The position numbers and the translations under genes are program-made. Under the pieces are notes generated by a model, which was not told the DNA's origin, did no database searches, and was given only the letters and a program-made list of their open reading frames with translations. DNA of 64,000 nucleotides from NCBI RefSeq assembly GCF_034440735.1, contig NZ_CP140098.1:367001-431000 (forward strand), in the 5' to 3' direction. The first letter of the stretch is position 1, and every line of letters begins with the position of its first letter. The stretch comes from Deinococcus sp. AB2017081. GTDB taxonomy: Bacteria > Deinococcota > Deinococci > Deinococcales > Deinococcaceae. Positions 16,443 through 25,011 of this stretch are shown in pieces.

Positions 16443-17052
16443 CGCTTTCGGCTGTCCGGACGGTCTGCACAAAGGCGCGCACAGCGTCTGGATCCTTCCG
16501 GCCCGGCGACACTTCCAGGCGGCTCACGGCGTCCACGGCCGCAGGGCGCAGGGCCTGGATCGCCCGGGCGACGTTCGCGGGACCGAGGCCACCGGCCAGC
16601 CACGCACCGGGCGGGAAGTGGGGGCGCAGGGCCTCCCAGTCCAGCGGCACGCCGCCCCCCGGTTCAGGCGCGTCCAGCATCAGGGTGACGCCGGAAATGC
16701 CCGTCCACACGCCCGCTTCCGCCGCCAGATCGGCGGGGCGCACGACGCGCAGAACGGGATAATACGCGGCGACCTGCTGGACGTAAAGTCTTGACAGCGG
16801 GCCGTGAAGCTGCACGGCGCTCATGCGGGCGGCCTCGGCCGTGCGGAGCACCTCGTCCAGCCCCTGGTTCAGGAACACGCCCACCCGCGCCACGACGGGG
16901 CCGACGCTCAGGCTGGCCTCGCGGGCCACCTGCGCCGACACGAGCCGCTTGCTGACCGGCGCGAAGATGAAGCCCAGCGCGTCTGCACCGGCCTCGGCAC
17001 TGAGCAGCGCGTCGTGGACGGACGTGGTGCCGCAGATCTTCACGCGGATCAC
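16426..17052 (-). CDS. trpF: Phosphoribosylanthranilate isomerase
   Basis: 208 aa, normal for a monofunctional enzyme. It catalyses the Amadori isomerisation of N-(5'-phosphoribosyl)anthranilate in tryptophan synthesis. Motifs in order: VKICGTT with the catalytic Cys (about residue 6), [31 protein letters not shown] with the general-acid Asp, [10 protein letters not shown], and [11 protein letters not shown] at the phosphate site. The GTG start at 17052 overlaps the stop of the upstream small gene (GTGA); a longer open frame to 17247 lacks family sequence. No other trp genes are in the window. Confidence 0.92.
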   Translation of the reverse strand: MIRVKICGTTSVHDALLSAEAGADALGFIFAPVSKRLVSAQVAREASLSVGPVVARVGVFLNQGLDEVLRTAEAARMSAVQLHGPLSRLYVQQVAAYYPVLRVVRPADLAAEAGVWTGISGVTLMLDAPEPGGGVPLDWEALRPHFPPGAWLAGGLGPANVARAIQALRPAAVDAVSRLEVSPGRKDPDAVRAFVQTVRTAESESYPQ

Positions 17053-17297
17053 GGGCGGCCGTCCCTGTGCGCCTCCAGCTCCGCCACGCGGGTCTCGAGC
17101 GCCCGCACCTGCCGCGTCAGGGCGAGCAGCAGCAGCGCGTAGTGGTCGTACAGCTTCGGGCGTTCCATGCGGTGCTCGTTCCCCATCCAGCCGTCCAGCA
17201 GCCGCTCGGCCTGGGCCAGCACCTCGTCGTCGGGCACGTCGCGCCACGAGCGGCCCTTCAGGATCTCCTGGGCGAAGTTCAGGTCACGGTCGCTCAT
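17049..17297 (-). CDS. Small coiled-coil protein upstream of trpF
   Basis: 82 aa, not recognised. It is charged and helical, and the C-terminal third ([20 protein letters not shown]) has a clean heptad pattern that suggests a short coiled coil. The central [24 protein letters not shown] is distinctive. It is translationally coupled to trpF by a 4-bp overlap. There is no hint of a trp leader peptide (no Trp run), so a role in attenuation is not supported. Confidence 0.65.
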   Translation of the reverse strand: MSDRDLNFAQEILKGRSWRDVPDDEVLAQAERLLDGWMGNEHRMERPKLYDHYALLLLALTRQVRALETRVAELEAHRDGRP

Positions 17298-17351
17298 AGG
17301 GAGTTCCGGTGATCTGGAGGCGAGACCGGATGGAGAGACTGGCCGGTCTGT

Positions 17352-17798
17352 TCACGGCCTGTCCTGGACTGACGGAAGCTGCGGATCATGCATCCATTCT
17401 GGCGTGCCGGCCTGTGCAGCGAAGGTCTGCCGGGCGGCCATCACCTCGGCGTGGTGGGCCTCGGCCCACTCCCACACCGCGCAGAAGGCCTCGCTCAGGC
17501 TCAGGCCCAGTGGGGTCAGGGTGTAGTCCACGCGGGGCGGGATCACCGGGTACACGGTGCGCGTGAGCAGCCCGTCGGATTCCATCTGCCGCAGGGTCTT
17601 GGTCAGCATCTTCTGGCTGATCCCGCCCACGTGCTCGCCGACCTGCGTGAAGCGCAGCGTGCCGTGTTCCTCCAGCACCTCCAGGATCAGGAGTGTCCAC
17701 TTGTCGGCCACCCGGCCGATCATCTCGCGCACCAGCGCCTCGACATCCGGGGTGGCCTTGGGCCACGGGGTGCCGGCCGGGCGCGGCACGCCGTCCAT
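17352..17798 (-). CDS. HxlR-family transcriptional regulator
   Basis: 148 aa. Winged-helix HxlR features: VEALVREMIGRVADKWTLLILEVL, LRFTQVGEHVGGISQKMLTKTLRQMESDGLLTR split across the recognition helix, and VDYTLTPLGLSL in the wing. No Cys is evident in the N-terminal part, so Cys-based sensing as in YodB is not supported. The start at 17798 has GGAAAG upstream on the minus strand; the longer open frame to 17951 is rejected. It is divergent from the NIPSNAP/SDR operon, which it probably represses. Confidence 0.85.
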   Translation of the reverse strand: MDGVPRPAGTPWPKATPDVEALVREMIGRVADKWTLLILEVLEEHGTLRFTQVGEHVGGISQKMLTKTLRQMESDGLLTRTVYPVIPPRVDYTLTPLGLSLSEAFCAVWEWAEAHHAEVMAARQTFAAQAGTPEWMHDPQLPSVQDRP

Positions 17799-17804
17799 GG
17801 CATG

Positions 17805-17831
17805 ACTTTCCACAGGGAAAGTATAGAACTT
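17805..17831. promoter_or_regulatory. Inverted repeats between the HxlR gene and the NIPSNAP operon
   Basis: ACTTTCC (17805-17811), 4-nt spacer, GGAAAGT (17816-17822) is a perfect 7-bp inverted repeat. It overlaps AAGT-N5-ACTT (17819-17831). It lies just upstream of the HxlR start and includes its ribosome-binding GGAAAG. The position suits an autoregulatory operator (inference). Confidence 0.5.
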
Positions 17832-17920
17832 CCGGGTGCCTACTTCCCAACAGAGAGTGTCGTATCTATGCTCGGTCTGCAGCCGGGCCGACCACCTGTC
17901 CGCTGCCACCAGGAGGTGCC

Positions 17921-18235
17921 ATGTTCTACGAGTTCCGCCGGTACACCACACGGCCCGGCCAGCGCGACACCTGGGTGCAGGTCATGCAGGGCGAGATCCT
18001 GCCCTACCAGACCGCGCAGGGCATGACCTACGTCGCGTCCTTCACGGACGACACCGACCCCGACACCTACTGCTGGATCCGCCGCTTCGACAGCGAGGCA
18101 CAGCGCCAGGAACTGTACGCCGCCGTGTACGACACCGACACCTGGCGCGCGCTGCTGGCGCGGCACGGCCATCTGCTGGCCGCTGAACCCCACGTCACCC
18201 GCCTCGTGCCCACCGCCCACTCTCCCCTGCTGTAA
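17921..18235 (+). CDS. NIPSNAP-family protein
   Basis: 104 aa, a dimeric alpha/beta-barrel type small protein. MFYEFRRYTTRPGQRDTWV at the N-terminus and WIRRFDSEAQRQELYAAVY in the middle are the usual NIPSNAP segments. The biochemical function of the family is unsettled. The start at 17921 has AGGAGG at 17911-17916; the longer frame from 17693 lies in the divergent regulator. An SDR gene follows after 19 bp. Confidence 0.8.
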   Translation: MFYEFRRYTTRPGQRDTWVQVMQGEILPYQTAQGMTYVASFTDDTDPDTYCWIRRFDSEAQRQELYAAVYDTDTWRALLARHGHLLAAEPHVTRLVPTAHSPLL

Positions 18236-18254
18236 GCACGACAAGGAGCCCACC

Positions 18255-19001
18255 ATGCACATGACCGGCAACACCATCCTGATCACCGGCGGGGCCTCGG
18301 GCATCGGCCTGGGACTGGCGCAGGCCTTCCACGAACGCGGCAATACCGTGCTGATCGCCGGACGCCGCCAGCGCACGCTGGACGAGGCCGTCGCGGCGCA
18401 CCCGGGGCTGCACCCGTACGTGCTGGACGTGACCGATCCGGCGTCCATCGCGGCCCTGGCTGCGCGTGTCACTGCCGAGCACCCCGTCCTGAACGTCCTG
18501 ATCAACAACGCCGGCATCATGCAGGCCGAGGACATCCTGACGGCGACCGACACGGCGGTGGCCGAGCATACCGTGACCACCAACCTGCTGGGGCCGATCC
18601 GGCTGACGCACGCCCTGCTGCCGCACCTGCTGGCACAGCCACGACCGGTGATCGTGAACGTGTCGTCCGGACTGGCCTCGGTGCCGCTGGCCGCCACGCC
18701 GACCTACAGCGCCACCAAGGCCGCGATCCACTCGTACACCGAGTCGCTGCGGCATCAGCTGCGGGACACGCCCGCGCAGGTGCTGGAACTCACGCCGCCG
18801 GCCGTCGGCACGGATCTGATGCCCGGCCACCGCGACAGCCCCCATAGCATGCCGCTGGACGCGTATATCGCCGAGGTCATGCAGATCATGGAGACGCAGC
18901 CGGAGGCCCCCGAGATCTGTGTGCAGAACGTGCGCTTCCTGCGCGACGCCGTGGCGACCGGCACCTACGACCGGGTGTTCCAGGGCATCAACAGCCGCTG
19001 A
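18255..19001 (+). CDS. Short-chain dehydrogenase/reductase (DltE/YdfG-like)
   Basis: 248 aa Rossmann-fold oxidoreductase. Cofactor motif TGGASGIG (11-18), an Arg-Arg pair after strand 2 (AGRRQRTL) that suggests NADP(H), DVTDPASI, NNAGIM, a catalytic Ser in NVSSGLASV and the YSATK catalytic Tyr/Lys. The closest recognisable type is the DltE-like group; the substrate is unknown. AAGGAG lies 8 nt before the ATG. It is cotranscribed with the NIPSNAP gene and probably controlled by the divergent HxlR regulator. Confidence 0.87.
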   Translation: MHMTGNTILITGGASGIGLGLAQAFHERGNTVLIAGRRQRTLDEAVAAHPGLHPYVLDVTDPASIAALAARVTAEHPVLNVLINNAGIMQAEDILTATDTAVAEHTVTTNLLGPIRLTHALLPHLLAQPRPVIVNVSSGLASVPLAATPTYSATKAAIHSYTESLRHQLRDTPAQVLELTPPAVGTDLMPGHRDSPHSMPLDAYIAEVMQIMETQPEAPEICVQNVRFLRDAVATGTYDRVFQGINSR

Positions 19002-19058
19002 GCCACCCGGCCATCCTGCCGATGTGCGCGTGGTGCCCGCCGTGACACGCTGAGCGGC

Positions 19059-20345
19059 ATGACCTCTGCGCCGACGCCCCGCCGCGAGACGACGCTGCAC
19101 CTGCTGTTCACGCAGGGCGACCGGGCGGCTCTTCAGACGCTGAGCACCGATCAGATGACGTACTTCGGCGCAAACGTGCGCGAGGCGGCGCACGGAGCGG
19201 GCTGGCCCGGCGTCCTGCTGCGCCGGCTGCACTTCCAGTCCCACGGCGAGGTCGATGGCGTGCGCCGCGCCGACGTGGTGTGGCACCTGCATGCCGACGA
19301 CGGCGCAGCGCTGGACTGGCGGCCGGACGGGGCGTGGAGTGACATGCAGCGGGCCTGGATCACGGCGGCCCGGACGCCACCGTCGAACGTGCCGTGGACG
19401 CATCCCGGCTGGCACGCGGCCGCGCTGGCGTGGCTGGACGAGGAACTGACCGCCCAGGGGCGGGAACGCAGCGGGGAGCCGGCCGTGCTCAAGCACTGGC
19501 AGATCAGTCTGCTGTGGCGGGTGCCCACGGCGGCGGGGCCGGTGTATTTCAAGGCCGTGCCGGCCTTTTTCGGGCGCGAGGTCGAAGTCACGCCGCTGCT
19601 GGCCCGCGAACTGGAGGGGGCCGCGCCGCCCGTGCTGGCCGCCGACCGGGAGCGGGGCTTCCTGCTGCTGGAGGATGCCGGGGACGAGGTGAGCCGCGCG
19701 CCTGACCTGAACGCCGTGATGACGCACGTGGCCGGGCTCCAGCGCTCAAGCATTCCGCATCTGCCCGGCTGGACGCTGCGCGACCGGGGGCCGGAGTACG
19801 TGCTGTCGTGGCTGGAGCACCTGCACTCCGACGACATGCTGCTGCCCGGCCAGGACGGCGGCCTGAGCGACGACGAGGCCGCCACGCTGCGCCGGGCACG
19901 GCCGCAGCTGGAGGCCGCCCTGCGCCGACTGGCGGCCAGTCCCATCCCGCGCACGCTGGGGCATGGTGACCTGCACGGCGGGAACCTGCTGACGCAGGAC
20001 GGCCGCCTCACCCTGCTCGACTGGTCGGATGTGTGCTTGACCCACCCCTTTCTGGACGTGAACCCGGCGTACTTCTTCCCCTACGAACAGGTCAGCGGCG
20101 ATTGGAGCCAGCATGGCGCGGTGCTGGACGCCGCCCGCGACACGTACCTGGAGGCCTGGACGGACTGCGCTCCCCCGGAGGATCTGCGCTCCCTGTTCGC
20201 GGACGCACTGATCTGCGGCGAGCTGTTCCGGGCGCTGGGCTACGTGGACGGCATCCAGGGGGCCGTTGAGGACAAGACCGAGTGGGCGGGTGCCCATCTG
20301 GATCACCTGCGGCGGGTGCTGACCCTGCTTTCCCGCTCACTCTGA
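19059..20345 (+). CDS. Aminoglycoside-phosphotransferase-family (APH-fold) kinase
   Basis: 428 aa. The kinase lobe is in the C-terminal 300 residues: VYFKAVPAFFGREVEVTPLLARE (nucleotide-binding Lys and Glu), LLLEDAG, then the catalytic LGHGDLHGGNLL (about 305-316) and LLDWSD. The N-terminal ~150 residues form an extra domain rich in Trp and His, not identified. The family phosphorylates antibiotics, sugars, choline and others; nothing here points to a specific substrate. It ends 10 bp from the convergent nuclease gene. Confidence 0.8.
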   Translation: MTSAPTPRRETTLHLLFTQGDRAALQTLSTDQMTYFGANVREAAHGAGWPGVLLRRLHFQSHGEVDGVRRADVVWHLHADDGAALDWRPDGAWSDMQRAWITAARTPPSNVPWTHPGWHAAALAWLDEELTAQGRERSGEPAVLKHWQISLLWRVPTAAGPVYFKAVPAFFGREVEVTPLLARELEGAAPPVLAADRERGFLLLEDAGDEVSRAPDLNAVMTHVAGLQRSSIPHLPGWTLRDRGPEYVLSWLEHLHSDDMLLPGQDGGLSDDEAATLRRARPQLEAALRRLAASPIPRTLGHGDLHGGNLLTQDGRLTLLDWSDVCLTHPFLDVNPAYFFPYEQVSGDWSQHGAVLDAARDTYLEAWTDCAPPEDLRSLFADALICGELFRALGYVDGIQGAVEDKTEWAGAHLDHLRRVLTLLSRSL

Positions 20346-20355
20346 CCACCCGCAC

Positions 20356-21072
20356 CTACTCGCACATCTTCCCGTCTCCGTCGCCGTCGAGCTTGACGTT
20401 GTAGCCGCCCTCGCCTCGCAGGACGGGCGTACGTCCGGCCGCGCGGGCCTGGGCACACGAGGCGTAGGGCGTGCGCCGCGCTGGAGCCGCAGCCGTGGCA
20501 GGCGTCGTGTCGCCGCTGCGGTAGTCGGCGGGATTCACGTAGGTGCCGGCGTGCATGCCGCGCTTTGCCTTCCGGGCCTCGTTCTCCTGGGGCACGTAAT
20601 CGGTGCCGTACTCCCGGTACGCCAGGGCATGTCCGCGCGACACCATCCAGGCGTTCACGTCCGTGCCGCCGACCCGGCACACGGCGACGGTGCGCCCGTA
20701 ACGGTCGGTGTCCCGGCGCTGACACGTGACAGCCTGGCCTCCCAGCAGCCCGCGCAGCGCGGTGACTGCCTCCTGCCCGCAGGCGTAGGTTCGGCCAGCG
20801 CGGCGGCAGGTCTGCGCCGACTCGGGCGCATCGATGCCGTACAGGCGTACCCGCGTCCCGGCGATGTCCAGCGTGTCGCCGTCGATGACGGTGGCCGCGC
20901 CGGTCAGCGTGGCGCGTGGCGGGGTGGGGCGGCGCCCGACCGGTGAATCCGGGGTCTGCGCCAGCCACGCCACTCCGGCCCCGACGACCACGACCAGCAG
21001 CACCAGGCTCCAGCGCAGGGCACGGGTGCGGGCCTGGGTGCGCCGCCGGGCCTTCAGCGCCTCGCGGCTCAC
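20356..21072 (-). CDS. Membrane-anchored thermonuclease (SNase) with Excalibur calcium-binding domain
   Basis: 238 aa. A transmembrane anchor at about 18-40 ([19 protein letters not shown]) is followed by a staphylococcal-nuclease fold with [23 protein letters not shown], the catalytic Arg region and [10 protein letters not shown], and a C-terminal Excalibur motif ([21 protein letters not shown]) that binds Ca2+ through the Asp cluster. It should degrade DNA/RNA outside the cell or at the envelope, with Ca2+. The GTG at 21072 overlaps the stop of the DtxR-type regulator (GTGA), so expression is coupled to a metal-responsive gene. Confidence 0.87.
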   Translation of the reverse strand: MSREALKARRRTQARTRALRWSLVLLVVVVGAGVAWLAQTPDSPVGRRPTPPRATLTGAATVIDGDTLDIAGTRVRLYGIDAPESAQTCRRAGRTYACGQEAVTALRGLLGGQAVTCQRRDTDRYGRTVAVCRVGGTDVNAWMVSRGHALAYREYGTDYVPQENEARKAKRGMHAGTYVNPADYRSGDTTPATAAAPARRTPYASCAQARAAGRTPVLRGEGGYNVKLDGDGDGKMCE

Positions 21073-21749
21073 CGGGGGGCACGCCGCGGAGGCGCGTGCA
21101 CGTGCACCTGCGCGGCCACACCCAGGGACACGGTCAGTGGGCGACCAGACAGCGAGAGGGTCAGGGTGCCCAGCGCGGCGTCCACGGCCTGAAGCTCCAG
21201 GGCCGCGCCGGGAGTCAGCCCGGCCTCGACGAGCGCCCGCAGCTGTCCGGCGTCGCCGTCGGGGACGCGGGCCACGGTGCCCACGTCGCCGGGCGCGAGC
21301 TGCGACAGCCGCCGCTCGGCGCGGGTGGGGAGTTCGCCGTCCAGGGTGGGGATCGGGTCGCCGTGCGGATCGTGGGTCGGATCCCCCAGCCACGCGGCGA
21401 TGCGGGCCTCCAGCTTCTCGCTCAGGGCGTGTTCCAGCCGCTCGGCCTCCTCGTGCACCTCGTCGAGCGGCACGCCCAGGGCGCGGTGCAGGAACAGTTC
21501 GAGCAGCCGGTGGTGCCTGAGCACCTCCAGCGCCACGCGCTCGCCCTCGGCGGTCAGCTGGGCCCCCTGGTAAGGTGCGTGCGACACCAGTCCCTGTTCG
21601 GACAGCTTGCGCAGCATGCCGGTCACGCTGGCGGGCGCAACCTCCAGGGCCGTGGCGAGTGCCTGCGTGTTCACCTTGCCGGCCTGCCCCAGCACATACA
21701 GGTGCTTGAGGTAGTCCTCCGCCGAGCGGGACAGGGTGCGGGCCGTCAT
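21069..21749 (-). CDS. DtxR/MntR-family metal-dependent repressor
   Basis: 226 aa with three domains: winged helix (1-65, [37 protein letters not shown]), dimerisation/metal domain ([31 protein letters not shown], giving the His/Glu/Glu/His ligands), and a C-terminal FeoA/SH3-like domain. D. radiodurans has a Mn-responsive DtxR-type protein of this architecture, and Mn/Fe balance matters for radiation resistance. Which metal this one senses is not visible. The start is 39 bp from the divergent hydrolase gene. Confidence 0.87.
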   Translation of the reverse strand: MTARTLSRSAEDYLKHLYVLGQAGKVNTQALATALEVAPASVTGMLRKLSEQGLVSHAPYQGAQLTAEGERVALEVLRHHRLLELFLHRALGVPLDEVHEEAERLEHALSEKLEARIAAWLGDPTHDPHGDPIPTLDGELPTRAERRLSQLAPGDVGTVARVPDGDAGQLRALVEAGLTPGAALELQAVDAALGTLTLSLSGRPLTVSLGVAAQVHVHAPPRRAPR

Positions 21750-21788
21750 ACCGGCAGTCTAACGGGTGGCCACAGGTACTCTGAACCC

Positions 21789-22856
21789 ATGCCGGTGCTG
21801 TTCATCCACGGAGTTGCAGTCCGCGAGGAGCACGACCCGGAGTGGGCGTCGGTGCGGCGGGTCACCCAGGGGCTGCGGTGGCCGGCCATGCTCGCGGCCC
21901 TGCGGGACACGGTCGCGCCCGTGCTGCGCCCAGCAGACCCGGACGGGGTGGACATCGCGCCGGTGTACTGGGGCGACCTGGGCGCCCACCACGCGCCGCC
22001 CACGCCACCACCCGCCCCGGCAGACCGTGACCTGCCACACGGCGACGCGCTGGGCGAAACGCTGGAGGCGCGGCTGCTCTCCCGCACTCCCGCCGGCGCG
22101 TGGCCGGACGTGATCCGCGCGGCATGGAGCGTGGCGCGGGACGCCAACCTGATCGAGGTCGCGCGCGGCCTGCCGCCGGCCCAGGCGTGGCCCTTTCTGG
22201 AGGCCGCCGCCCTGGCGCGGACTCCGGCCATGCCTCCCATCCGGCGGCCCCACCTGCCGGCGCCGCTGGTCGTGCAGCGGCAGCGCAACCTGTCGCGGGC
22301 GCTGCTGACGGTACGTCGGCCCATCACGTCGTTCGTGCCGATCTTCCTGGGCGACCTGCTGGTGTATCTCGACCGGCGGGGAACGCCCGGCGCCCCTGGC
22401 CCCATCGTGCAGCGGGTGCTGGACGCCCTGGCCCGTGCCCACGCCTCGCGGCTGGACAGTGGGGAGCCGCTGGTCGTGCTCACGCACAGCCTGGGCGGGG
22501 TGCTGCTGTACGACGTGCTGGGGGCCTTCCTGCCCGCGGCGCCGGAATTGCGGGACGTGCGGGTGGACTTCTGGTGCGCGGCCGGCAGCCAGGTGGGGCC
22601 GTTCGTGGAACTGGGCCTGATGGCCGGCGGCCCGGCCTCGCCCACCGCCGGGCCCCACCTGGGGTACTTCTGGAATGTCTGGAGCGAGAGTGACCTCCTG
22701 AGTTTTCCGGCAGCGGACATGGTGCCGGGCGTTCACGACACGGCTTTTCCGCTGGGCAGCAACGTGCAGGCCGGGCACCTGGCGTACCTGCAGCGCCCGG
22801 CGTTCTACCGCACGCTGGCGGCGAAGGTCGAGGTGCACACCGGCCGGCGCGGCTAG
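21789..22856 (+). CDS. Alpha/beta-hydrolase-fold serine hydrolase
   Basis: 355 aa. It starts VLFIHGVAVR, the oxyanion-strand motif of alpha/beta hydrolases, and has the nucleophile elbow THSLGGVLLYD at about residue 235. Asp and His of a triad may be in DLLSFPAADM and GHLAYLQRP. The central 60-200 region is a variable lid. There is no signal peptide, so it is probably cytoplasmic. No Shine-Dalgarno sequence is seen before the ATG at 21789, only 39 bp from the divergent regulator; the transcript may be leaderless. The longer frame from 20916 crosses the regulator and nuclease genes and is rejected. Confidence 0.72.
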   Translation: MPVLFIHGVAVREEHDPEWASVRRVTQGLRWPAMLAALRDTVAPVLRPADPDGVDIAPVYWGDLGAHHAPPTPPPAPADRDLPHGDALGETLEARLLSRTPAGAWPDVIRAAWSVARDANLIEVARGLPPAQAWPFLEAAALARTPAMPPIRRPHLPAPLVVQRQRNLSRALLTVRRPITSFVPIFLGDLLVYLDRRGTPGAPGPIVQRVLDALARAHASRLDSGEPLVVLTHSLGGVLLYDVLGAFLPAAPELRDVRVDFWCAAGSQVGPFVELGLMAGGPASPTAGPHLGYFWNVWSESDLLSFPAADMVPGVHDTAFPLGSNVQAGHLAYLQRPAFYRTLAAKVEVHTGRRG

Positions 22857-23060
22857 GAAGGGGCCACCGCGCGGGGACGGATCGGAACCGGCGGCCAGAC
22901 AGGTGTTCACCACAGCGCCCATCACCCTTGAGTGAGCGTTAAGTCTGCGCCGGATCTCGCAGCGGCGCGAGCATACTGACGCAGAGCCCGCACATCGACA
23001 ACCCGCTATCGGAGCTGAACGCAGGGGCACCGGCACACGCCGGCCGCCGGAGGCCACGTC

Positions 23061-23993
23061 ATGCATGAGCCGGTTCTCAACCAGAGCACGCGGTCACCGC
23101 TTGGAGCTGCCCTGCCCGGACGCCGCCGACGGCCCCGCTCCAACCCGCTGGGCTACCTCTTCGCCGCCCCCTACGTCATCCATTTCGCGGTCTTCACCGC
23201 GTACCCGCTGCTGTTCGCGTTCTACCTGACGGTTCACCGCTGGGACATCGTCAGTGCGGACAAGCCCTTCGTGGGCGGCGCCAACTTCCAGCGGCTGCTG
23301 GGCGACGACCTGTTCTTCACGGCCCTGAAGAACACGCTGGTCTTCCTGTCGATCCACATTCCGCTCCAGATCGCGCTGGCGCTGCTGCTGGCGGTCATCC
23401 TGAACGAGAAGCTGCCCATGCGAGGTTTTTTCCGCACGGCCTTCTTCCTGCCCTATGTGACCTCCGGGGCGATCATTGCGATCATCTGGACGCGGCTGTA
23501 CGCCGACGACGGGCTGCTCAACGGCTTTCTGGCGACCCTGAAGGTCTCGCCTGTGGGCTGGCTGACCACGCCCGAGTGGGCCATGCCGAGCATCGCCATC
23601 ATGGCGACCTGGAAAAACGTCGGGTACTACCTGATGATCTTCCTGGCGGGCCTCCAGGCCATTCCCGCCGCCCTGTACGAGGAAGCGAGCCTGAACGGCG
23701 CGACCGCGTGGCAGCGCTTCCGCTACATCACGCTGCCGCTGCTGAACCCGGCCATGCTGCTGGTGGTGATCCTCTCGACCATCGGGGGCTTCAGCCTGTT
23801 CGTCGAGCCCTACGTGATGACCGGCGGCGGCCCGATCGACTCCACGCTGTCGGTGGTGCTGCTGCTGTACCGCGAGGCCTTCCAGTTCCTGCGCATGGGC
23901 TACGCCGCGACCATCGGCGTGGTGCTGGCGGCCATCATCTTCCTGGTCACCTTCCTGCAACGCCGCTTTGTCGAGCAGGAGCTGACGTACTGA
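23061..23993 (+). CDS. Sugar ABC transporter permease, MalF/UgpA type
   Basis: 310 aa with six membrane helices (first at about 33-55) and the EAA loop EEASLNGATAWQRFRYITLPLL near residues 210-231. GGAGG precedes the ATG by 7 nt. A 204-bp region upstream (22857-23060) should carry the promoter of the whole sugar locus; I see no clear palindrome in it. The stop overlaps the next permease by 1 bp (TGATG). Confidence 0.92.
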   Translation: MHEPVLNQSTRSPLGAALPGRRRRPRSNPLGYLFAAPYVIHFAVFTAYPLLFAFYLTVHRWDIVSADKPFVGGANFQRLLGDDLFFTALKNTLVFLSIHIPLQIALALLLAVILNEKLPMRGFFRTAFFLPYVTSGAIIAIIWTRLYADDGLLNGFLATLKVSPVGWLTTPEWAMPSIAIMATWKNVGYYLMIFLAGLQAIPAALYEEASLNGATAWQRFRYITLPLLNPAMLLVVILSTIGGFSLFVEPYVMTGGGPIDSTLSVVLLLYREAFQFLRMGYAATIGVVLAAIIFLVTFLQRRFVEQELTY

Positions 23994-24850
23994 TGACGGC
24001 CACCCCTGCCCGTGCCCGGCTGGAGCGCCTGTCCATCCCCGCCCGTCAGGCGCTGTTCTGGGCGCTGCTGCTGCTGGGCGCGTTCTCCTTCGTGCTGCCG
24101 TTCCTGTTCATGGTCTCGACGGCGCTCAAGTCACCGCGCGAGCAGTACGGCCTGAACCTGATTCCCAGCGAGCCCACGCTGGGCAACTTCCAGGCCGTAT
24201 TCACGCAGATTCCCATCGGCCGGGCGATCCTGAATTCGGTGTTCGTGTACGGCACGATCACGGTCTCGGTGCTGCTGTTCTCGTCGATCGTCGGCTACGC
24301 GCTGTCGCGGCTGGAATGGCGCGGGCGCGAGTTCGTGTTCAACGTCATCCTGCTGACCATGATGATTCCGGGACAGCTGCTGCTGATCCCGCTGTACCTG
24401 CTGATCGTGCGCCTGGGCCTGCCCGATTCCTACGCCGCGCTGATCCTGCCCGGAATGATGAGTGCCTTCGGCATCTTCATGTTCCGCCAGACCTTCAAGA
24501 CCATCCCACAGGATCTGATCGACGCTGCCCGGATAGACGGCGCCAGCGAACTGACCATCCTGTTCCGGATCCTGTGGCCGGTGTCGCTGCCGACCATCGT
24601 GACCGTGGGGCTCTTCACCTTCATGGGCGGCTGGAACGACTTCCTGTGGCCCGCCATCGTCAACCGCGAGGAAGGCCTGATGACCCTGACCCAGATGGTC
24701 ACGACCTACGCCATCGGCGGGCAGGCGGGCGGCCAGTTCGGTGCGGTCATGGCGTCCAGCCTGATCGGGGTGCTGCCCATGATCGTCATCTACATGATCT
24801 TCCAGCGCTACTACCTCGAAGGCATCACGTCCACGGGGATCAAGGGATGA
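23993..24850 (+). CDS. Sugar ABC transporter permease, MalG/UgpE type
   Basis: 285 aa, six membrane helices, EAA loop DLIDAARIDGASELTILFRI followed by LPTIVTVGLFTFMGGWNDFLWP, standard for the CUT1 subfamily. It pairs with the preceding permease. The ATG at 23993 shares one base with the upstream stop, so the longer open frame from 23576 is rejected. CUT1 systems usually share one MsmX/MalK-like ATPase encoded elsewhere, and none is present here. Confidence 0.92.
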   Translation: MTATPARARLERLSIPARQALFWALLLLGAFSFVLPFLFMVSTALKSPREQYGLNLIPSEPTLGNFQAVFTQIPIGRAILNSVFVYGTITVSVLLFSSIVGYALSRLEWRGREFVFNVILLTMMIPGQLLLIPLYLLIVRLGLPDSYAALILPGMMSAFGIFMFRQTFKTIPQDLIDAARIDGASELTILFRILWPVSLPTIVTVGLFTFMGGWNDFLWPAIVNREEGLMTLTQMVTTYAIGGQAGGQFGAVMASSLIGVLPMIVIYMIFQRYYLEGITSTGIKG

Positions 24851-25011
24851 GGGGGCTGGAGGCCATTGGGCGGAGGTTTTCGGTAAATGGCTGGCGGGAG
24901 GGTCAGGAGACGCCGTCTGGGCCGCCATGCCCGTTCACCCCCTCCCACAGAGAGCCCTCTCTCGAGAACCCACGGAACACATCCCGCCCCCACGCGAAAG
25001 GAGCCCCACCC

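Noticed and set aside
17049..17297. trp leader peptide or attenuator upstream of trpF
   Set aside because: The 82-aa protein has only two Trp codons, widely spaced, and no alternative hairpins were seen at its end.
20916..21788. Long N-terminal extension of the serine hydrolase
   Set aside because: It runs antisense through the nuclease and repressor genes and has the Arg/Gly/Ala-rich composition of an antisense frame.
17922..22856. Genomic island or mobile element in the 17-23 kb region
   Set aside because: No integrase, transposase, tRNA or direct-repeat boundaries were seen, and composition matches the rest of the window.
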